This document shows, in pieces, positions 48,501 to 57,500 of a stretch of DNA of 64,000 nt. A model generated the notes under the pieces. It was not told where the DNA came from, ran no database searches, and saw only the letters and a program-made list of their open reading frames with translations. This DNA is from Sabellastarte sp. h YS-2021. Its lineage: Eukaryota; Annelida; Polychaeta; Sabellida; Sabellidae. The DNA is taken from assembly GCA_964017235.1 (NCBI GenBank), contig OZ024932.1:80603451-80667450 (forward strand), in the 5' to 3' direction. Position 1 is the first letter of the stretch. Every line of letters begins with the position of its first letter. Both the position numbers and the translations under genes were made by a program.

Positions 48501-51500
48501 CTCACCTACTCAAAATGAGTAAATGCGAATTATCTCTAAAAGTATTGCAGATAGCCAATTTTTCTCAAATAACTCGTTCACCTACTTTTGGGAGAGCTTT
48601 CACTTGGTGAAGTTTCAGACCCATAGCTAATTACTCACCTACTCAAAAAGAGTAAATGCAAATTACCTCTAAAAGTATTGCAGATGGCCAATTTTTCTCA
48701 AATAACTCATTCACCTACTTTTGGAAGAGCTTTCACTTGGTAAAGTTTCAGACCCGTAGCTAATTACTCACCTACTCAAAATGAGTAAATGCTAATTATC
48801 TCAAAAACTATTGCGGATACCCAATTTTTATCAAATAACTCATTCATGTACTTTTGGGAGAGCTTTCACATGGTGAAGTTTCAGACCCGTAGATGATTAC
48901 TCACCTACTCAAAATGAGTAAATGCGAATTATCTCTTAAAAGTATTGCAGATAGCCAATTTTTCTCAAATAACTCATTCACCTACTTTTGGAAGAGCTTT
49001 CACATGGTGAAGTTTCAGACCCATAGCTAATTACTCACCTACTCAAAATGAGTAAATGCGAATTATCTCTAAAAGTATTGCAGATAGCCAATTTTGGGAG
49101 AGCTTTCACATGGTGAAGTTTCAGACCCATAGCTAATTATTTACCTACTCAAAAGGAGTAAATGCTAATTGTCTGTAAAAGTATTGCGGATACCCAATTT
49201 TTATCAAATAACTCATTCATCTACTTGTGGGAGAGCTTTCACATGGTGAAGTTTCAGACCCATAGCTAATTACTCACCTACTCAAAATGAGTAAATGCGA
49301 ATTATCTCTAAAAGTATTGCAGATAGCCAATTTTTCTCAAATAAATCATTCACCTACTTTTGGGAGAGCTTTCACTTGGTGAAGTTTCAGACCCATAGCT
49401 AATTACTCACCTACTCAAAATGAGTAAATGCGAATTATCTCTAAAAGTATTGCAGATAGCCAATTTTTCTCAAATAACTCGTTCACCTACTTTTGGGAGA
49501 GCTTTCACTTGGTGAAGTTTCAGACCCATAGCTAATTACTCACCTACTCAAAATGAGTAAATGCGAATTATCTCTAAAAGTATTGCAGATAGCCAATTTT
49601 TGTCAAATTAATGATTCACCTACTTTTGGGAGAGCTTTCACTTGGTGAAGTTTCAGACCTGTAGCTAATTACTCACCTACTCAAAATGAGTAAATGCGAA
49701 TTATCTCTAAAAGTATTGCAGATAGCCAATTTTTGTCAAATTAATCATTCACCTACTTTTGGCAGAGCTTTCACTTGGTGAAGTTTCAGACCCATAGCTA
49801 ATTACTCACCTACTCAAAATGAGTAAATGCGAATTATCTCTAAAAGTATTGCAGATAGCCAATTTTTCTCAAATAACTCATTCACCTACTTTTGGCAGAG
49901 CTTTCACTTGGTGAAGTTTCAGACCCATAGCTAATTATTCACCTACTCAAAATGAGTAAATGCGAATTATCTCTAAAAGTATTGCAAATAGCCAATTTTT
50001 CTCAAATAACTCATTCACCTACTTTTGAGAGAGCTTTCACTCTGTGAAGTTTCAGACCCATAGCTATTTATTCACCTACTCAAAATGAGTAAATGCTAAT
50101 TATCTGTAAAAGTATTGTGGATACCCAATTTTTATCAAATACTCATTCATCTACTTGTGGGAGAGCTTTCACATGGTGAAGTTTCAGACCCATAGCTAAT
50201 TACTCACCTACTCAAAATGAGTAAATGCGAATTATCTCTAAAAGTATTGCAGATAGCCAATTTTTCTCAAATAACTCATTCACCTACTTTTGGGAGAGCT
50301 TTCACTTGGTGAAGTTTCAGACCCATAGATAATAATTCACCTACTCAAAATGAGTAAATGTGAATTATCTCTTAATAGTATTGCAGATAGCCAATTTTTC
50401 TCAAATAACTCATTCACCTACTTTTGGCAGAGCTTTCACACACGAAAATGAAAAATTGTGAATATCTCGGAAAAGCTATTTGTTTTGCTTTCATGCTCGG
50501 CGGGAGATACACACCGCGGCAGTGGTCTTGACAAAAATTTTTGTCTCCCCAAAAATGGTGGCCATTTTGAATTTTCAAAGTTTTTGCAAAACACAAAAAT
50601 GCTTATATCTCGAAAACCGTGCTATATGGAGTGAACTCAACAAAATTTTGGACCTGCTGGGTATCTCTGCAGAGTAGCCATGCCAATTTTCAAAATATTT
50701 TTGTCTCGCCAAATATAGCGGACATTTTTAATTTTTTTATTTTTTGCAAAACACAAAAATGCTTATATCTTGAAAACCGTGCTAGATAGAGCAGACTGCG
50801 CTGACTTTGGTTGCCACAACAGTATAAGGCTAGAAACGAAGCATTTTCTTAATACTTTAGCACTCACCTTTATATCCTTTTCGGGACGCTTTGTTTTTGC
50901 TATGCAAAAACATTATCTTTTTTTTTTTGCGAGCGATCCTCTAGTTATGATTGCTTTTCTTTTAAAATTTTGGCTAATATCTTAAATTTTTGTAATAAGG
51001 TTAGGGTTAAGGTTAGAACAATTTTTTTATGATATTTAGACAATATTAGAGTGGTTGTTGAGAGTTTTCATTTAAATTAAACATGTACTCATATCTAGAC
51101 CAAAACAAGATCTTTTTTGTAATCACATGGTTCCCACATCCTTGAAAATCCTTGCAAATCCTTGAAAAAATTTGCTTCATTTTCAAGGCCTTGAAAGTCC
51201 TTGAATATGGCCAAAATTGAATAAAATCCTTGAAAAGTCCTTGAATTTGTTATCGCCCAACTTCTGTATCTGCATCATGTAGTTTTATGTCTATGGTAGA
51301 CTCAGCAAAGCAAGTATGATCTAGTCTGAACAAAGTTTATGGTAAAATATTATTATGTCCACCCCAGGGGGGGGGTGGACATATTATTTTTGCTTTTTCC
51401 GGCGTCCCACTTGGTTTCCAGACATTTTAGGCAACAGTTCTTATCCTATCTTTACCAAATTTGGCATGCAGGTTTATTGGGTTAATAGCTTGTATGGGAT

Positions 51501-54500
51501 TGCTTTTGGTGATGATAGCTCTATAGCTAACTGAGTAATAGCTACTTTGCTACTTTTGAGTAGCTCTTGGGTTTCCAGACATTTTAAGGAATGCTATTAA
51601 GTCTAGCTTTCTGAAATTTGGTATGGAGGTTCAATGGGTTAATAGCTTGTATGGGATTGCTTTTGGGGGGGAATTGCTTCATAGATGAGTGAGTAATTAA
51701 TTAAATAAATGAGTAATTGGCTATTTTGAATACTGAAAAAGGCAAATTTGCTCATATCACCTAAACCATGCAAGATAGAGTGATTTCATCGAAAGTTTCG
51801 AGCCACAGGGTATCTAAGGAATGTAATCTTTACAATTTTCAAAAAATTTTCCCCTCCCCAAAAATGCCGGACATTTTGAATTTTCGAATTTTTGCCAAAA
51901 ATGGCAAAACACAAATTTGCTTCTATCTCCTTAACCGTGTGAGATAGAGCGATTTTGTCGAAATTTTCGACCCACAGGGTATCTAAGAAATGTAATCTTT
52001 ACAATTTTCAAAAAATTTTCCCCTCCCCAAAAATGGCGGCCATTTTGAATTTTCAAATTTTTGCCAAAAATGGCAAAACACAAATTTCCTTCTATCTCCT
52101 TAACCGTGCGAGATAGAGCGATTTCGTCAAAATTTTCGACCCATAGGGTATCTGACCATTGTACTCTTGACAATTTTCAAAAATTTTCCCCTCCCCAAAA
52201 ATGGCGGCCATTTTGAATTTTCAAATTTTTGCCAAAAATGGCTAAACACAAATTTCCTTCTATCTCCTTAACCGTGCGAGATAGAGCGATTTCGTCAAAA
52301 TTTTCGACCCACAGGGTATCTCAGCATTGTACTCTTGGCAATTTTTAAAAACTTTTCCCCTCCCCTAAAATGGCGGCCATTTTGAATTTTCAAATTTTTG
52401 CCAAAAATGGCAAAACACGAATTTGCTTCTATCTCCTTAACCGTGCGAGACAGAGCGATTTCATCGAAATTTTCAACCCACAGGATATCTAAGGAATGTA
52501 CTCTTTGCAATTTTCAAAAAATTTTCCCCTCCCCAAAAATGGCGGCCATTTTGAATTTTTGCCAAAAGTGGCAAAACACAAATTTGCTTCTATCTCCTTA
52601 ACCATGCGGGATAGAGCGATTTCGTCAAAATTTTCAACCCACAGGGTATCTAAGGAATGTACTCTTTGCAATTTTCAAAAAATTTTCCCCTCAAAAATGG
52701 CGGCCATTTTGAATTTTCGAATTTTTGCCAAAAATGGCAAAACACAAATTTGCTTCTATCTCCTTAACCGTGCGAGATAGAGCAATTTCATCAAAATTTT
52801 CGATCCACAGGGTATCTGACCATTGTACTCTTGGCAATTTTAAAAAAAATTTTCCTCTCCCCAAAAATGGCGGCCATTTTGAATTTTCAAATTTTTACCA
52901 AAAATGGCAAAACACGAATTTGCTTCTATCTCCTTAACCGTGCGAGATAGAGCGATTTCGTCGAAATTAGAGCGATTTCGTCGAAATTTTCAACCCACAG
53001 GGTATCTAAGGAATGTACTCTTTGCAATTTTCAAAAAATTTTCCCCTCCCCAAAAATGGCGGCCATTTTGAATTTTCGAATTTTTGCCAAAAATGGCAAA
53101 ACACAAATTTACTTCTATCTCCTTAACCGTGCGAGATAGAGCGATTTCGTCAAAATTTTCGACCCACAGGGTATCTAAGGAATGTACTCTGCAATTTTCA
53201 AAAAAATTTTCCCCTCCCCAAAAATGGCGGCCATTTTGATTTTTCAAATTTTTGCCATTACACAAATTTGCTTCTATCTCCTTAACCGTGTGAGATAGAG
53301 CGATTTCGTCGAAATTTTCAACCCACAGGGTATCTAAGGAACAGTGTGAGAAATCCGTTGCAAAGTAGTGGTGGCCCGATAGGGCCACAAGGTTCTGAAG
53401 TTCAGTGGCCCCTATTAAAACTTGATGGCCCAAACTTTTTAAAAACTAATTAACATTTTTTTTTCTAACAAACTGTCTTTTTAATTTATTAAAAGTGACA
53501 AGTCAAAAGATACAAAAGTGATTTTTGGAAATTTCTTTATTTAACTTCAAGCTTGAATACAAATTATACAAGATGCACTCAGAGAGAGCAAAACGCTCGA
53601 CTCCATGTGACCAGTCTCTCAAGTGATATAAAGTATTGTAAAGAAAACAATAAAAGAAAACCAAACATGTAAATTAATTTTTGAAGAAATATCAAGTAGA
53701 AAGCTAAAGTCATTAAAAATGCATTTAAATGGGACCCCTGAAAACTCATGATTATTTTTGAAATGCCTTCCTTTCGTGACACAAAAAATATATAAAATAA
53801 AAACCAACACCACTTTTGTGCACACTACTCCAAAGAAAAATGTCTCACTAAAATTTTGTATGATTTAGATTTTTATTAACTTTAGATAATTTTTTGTAGA
53901 ACTAAAAAAATAAACTAGCAATATATTTTATGTTTTTACTTTTTTTAACTGTCAAACATTGCACTAATTGAAAATTTAAAGAAACTGTTACTTGAAAAAG
54001 TAAATCATACAAATTAATCTGCTTGTTTTTTGGATTGATGTGTATTCCATTATGTCCTCATGCATAACAGTTAAGTATTGTTTTTTGTCATGATAGATGG
54101 GCATCTTTACTTTTTTTTCATTCAACTTTGACAACTTTTCACCCGTAACTAAGGGCCTAGGAATATGAAACAAGAACTTAATATATTGGCATGTATTATG
54201 TTTGAGTAAATGAATAGTTTTTCTGCATAAGTTGTGTTGCTTGTGTGTTGTGTTAAGGATTATATTCTCATATGAAGTGACTCCCTTATAACAAAGCTCA
54301 GTATCATCTGAAATATGAAGAAAAATTTTGTGCCAGTCCCAGAGCCAACAATGCCAAATCAACATTGATCAGGGGCCGGTTTCATAAAAAGTCTCAGTTT
54401 GAGACCAGTTTTGGGCTGAGTCTGGGTCTCAAATCTGAGACTTTTGTCTCGGCTGAGTTTTTAGCTCAAATGGATTTCACAAAAGGTGGATCAGCTGAGA

Positions 54501-57500
54501 CTGGTCTCATAGTCATAGTCTCAACTTTTAAATTTCATTTAAGACACTTCCTTGGTTTGTTTTTTATGCAAGTGCATTTATTTCATGGTCAATATCGATT
54601 TAAATTGTATTAACGCTGATAACAGGCAACGACTCCCTGGCAACGACTTGGAACATGTCTAATGTCTCATGATTTATGCCTTACGGATTGGATGGTGTGC
54701 CTTAGAATCCGTTGATACGGAGATTAAGCACCTGGACAACTGATTGATTGATTGATAACACATGAAAAAAAATTGATATAATATTATTGGTAACAAGCCA
54801 ATTGTTTGAGACTCAACTGAGACCGAGTCAAGCTTTGAGTCCCCTCTTGTAACTATTCACTTGACAACGATCAAAAAAGCATGTCAATTCAATTGACTTT
54901 TCTTATTATGAATATTGAATATGTAGATGTAATTAGTAAGCAAAATAAAAATATAATATTTCAAGATTCAACAAATTCATTTTCATGCAAATTATATTGC
55001 TTTATACACAAGTATTTGGATGACCAACTTTGGACTCAAAATTTGAGACACCTCCTTGGTGGGCTCAAAATTGAGCCCATGACTGAGCCAAATCTCAAGT
55101 TGAGCCTGTTTGTGAAATGCTTTGAGTCTGAGTCCACAGACTCAGCAAAATATTTACAACATTTGAGCCCAAAGTCTCAGATTTGAGCCTGAGACCAGAC
55201 TTAAGTCCTTTCATGAAACCGGCCCCTGTGGTTTTATTTCCCTCCTCAAGTACAAGTGTATACATATTACATACATACATAGGATTTTGTTTCTCACACA
55301 AAGTTGAGTTGTGGGGGGGGGAGAGAGAGAGACTGAATGTTGGGGAAAAAATCAATAGTTCACACAGGGTGGATTAGATTGGGTCGTTTTCTATCCCAAA
55401 ACACAAAGGATTTCTTTAATAGAATAAGAAAAATAGAAATAAAATTGTTTTGATGCAAATGATAAGAAATATCTCTGTTTCCAGAAATAGTAGGAGTGCC
55501 AATGTAATAAAAAGTAACATTTATTACATGGCAAGGGCTACATAATGCACATGTAAAAGTTCAGGAGTCAGTGGTATTTGTTTAGTCTTAAATAACACCT
55601 ATAGAGATAACAAAAGTGAAATTTATGTTTTGGAATGAACATTTCCCTCTTACACAGCAGTTGCATCATTACTAGAAAAAAACTGACAGCATTTAGTGTA
55701 AATAACAAATTTAACTACAGGATAACCAGCTTCCAAAAATAACCAGTTCCCCAATCTAACCTCCCTGCTGTCTTCTCTGAAATTTCATACACCAGTCACT
55801 GCTTAGCTTTAGCATGTTAGGGGGGAGGTATGTTGGCCTGTGTGTGAAAAACACAACAGAGAAACAGTGTCAGCTAATTAAGGGTGAACTCAATCTGGAA
55901 TATGCAAAACAATACATAATTAAAGACTTAGCCATGGGGAAAGAAAACCAATTTAAAAAAAAATGACAGCACACTGGATTGTATTACCACATGAGGCATG
56001 TTGTAGTCAATGTGGTGGCCCATTGGGGCCCATGAAAGTCAAGTTGTGGTGGCCCTAACTTAAAAAGGGGGGGCCCCTGGCCACAGGGCCATGGTGAATT
56101 TCACACGCTGCTAAGGAATGTACTCTTAGCAATTTTCAAAAAATTTTCCCCTCCCCCAAAATGGCGGCCATTTTGATTTTTTGAATTTTTGCCAAAAATG
56201 GCAAAACACAAAATTGCTTCTATCTCCTTAACCGTGTGAGATAGAGGGATTTCTTGGTATCTAAGAAATGTTCTCTTTGCAATTTTCAAAAAAAATTTCC
56301 CTCCCCACATATGGCGGCCATTTGGAATTTTCGAATTTTTGCCCAAAATGGAAAAACACAAATTGGCCTTAACCGTGCAAAATAGAGTTATTTCGTTGAA
56401 ATTTTCGACCCATAGGGTACCTAAGAAATGTACTCTTGGCAATTTTCAAAAAAAATTTCCCTTTCCCCAAAATGGCGGCCATTTTGAATTTTTAAATTTT
56501 TGCCAAAAATAGAAAAACAGGAATTTGCTTCTATCTTCTTAACCGTGCAAGATAGAGTGATTTCGTCAAAATTTTCGACCCAACCAATGCAAAAAGGCAT
56601 GAAGCTGAAATAATTTACATCTACACCAATAATTATTTAAGCATCATTGATATATTTTACAAATGAAACAGGGTCTTGTAAGACTACTGTACAATTTTGG
56701 CAAAAGGTTCATGGGGTGGACATTACACATGATAATGTGTGTTCTTCTATGCTATCCTGTTTCTATTCGCACCTACTATCAACAGGGCGTCCTATTTCTA
56801 GTTTGATATGTTAACTAGCATTGTTGTAATGAGTTTATAAAATGTTAAAATCATGGGACAGTAAAGAATTTTGTGGAGGAACAAACGGCTAGAGGGGGGG
56901 TAAAAGAGGCCGTGCCTCAAAATACATGTATATCCTTAAGAATTGTTGTTGTTGACCTTGAAAATCCTTGAAAAGACCTTGAATCCAGTTATCAAAAGTC
57001 TGGGAACCCTGTAATCAGTGTAATGTTACCATAAAGACCTGATAGTTAAACAAATGAGTTTAAGGTTACAACTTTTTTAATTGTTATTATATCTATCTTG
57101 CCCTATTATTTTGGAAGTTGCTGCCTAAAACCAATTCACAACAAGTTACTCTTATAATAAACATATTCTGAAACTTTGGAATAACGTTAAATGCCCACAA
57201 AATTACAAGACCAAGAAACAGAAAAAGTGTTGCCAGATATTGCCAAGAAAGCAATCACATAAAAGCTATCATGCCATTAAACCTCTACACCAAATTTTAG
57301 CTGAGGAATGTTAAAGACTGTACCTGATTAGTTTTTCGGCAACACCTGGCAACAAGTGTTGCCATGGCAACACTTTTTTTCTGTTTCTTGGACCTGCAAA
57401 TATTGTCGCAGGTTCTTTGCATTCTGAACCCCTGCATGGATAGGAGCAATTCCTATCAAGTGTTGCCATGGCAACACTCTTTTCTGTTTCTAGGTTTTGG

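Larger units (their letters stand above)
41703..50930 (-). mobile_element. Family E Helentron-like element
   Basis: The left end has a 9-bp-stem hairpin, AAGCGTCCC-GCAA-GGGACGCTT, at 41704-41725. Its arm returns inverted near the right end as CGGGACGCTT (50882-50891). Inside are satellite E (42095-43200), satellite C, a nested HINE-1, more C, and satellite E again (50560-50795). The E units on both sides show that 43205-50435 is internal. No ORF of its own. Confidence 0.6.
53342..56110. mobile_element. hAT-like element with perfect 8-bp target duplication
   Basis: The target duplication CTAAGGAA lies at 53334-53341 and 56111-56118 in the satellite F unit. Termini CAGTGTGAGAAATCC (left) and GAATTTCACACGCTG (right) are imperfect inverted copies. 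Subterminal GTGGCCC/GGGCCAC words occur at both ends. No transposase remains. The 8-bp duplication and CAG termini fit hAT. Confidence 0.78.
51354..56723 (-). mobile_element. Family F Helentron-like element, interrupted
   Basis: Hairpin TATGTCCACCCC / GGGGTGGACATA at 51354-51383. The arm returns inverted as GGGGTGGACAT at 56713-56723. Between them are a leader, satellite F and a unique end (56583-56720). A 2.8-kb hAT-like element interrupts the array at 53342-56110. Confidence 0.6.
51126..57011. mobile_element. TIR element with 6-bp target duplication (CATGGTTCCCA)
   Basis: Left end CATGGTTCCCA at 51126, right end TGGGAACCCTG to 57011, flanked by TAATCA at 51120-51125 and 57012-57017. Subterminal CCTTGAAAATCCTTG words occur at both ends (51150-51240 and 56955-56990). 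The interior is family F and nested elements; no transposase. It has the same plan as 21958-27107. Confidence 0.7.

Noticed and set aside
51931..53433. Repeated ORFs of 60-147 residues in satellite F
   Set aside because: Periodic with the 167-bp monomer on both strands; not proteins.
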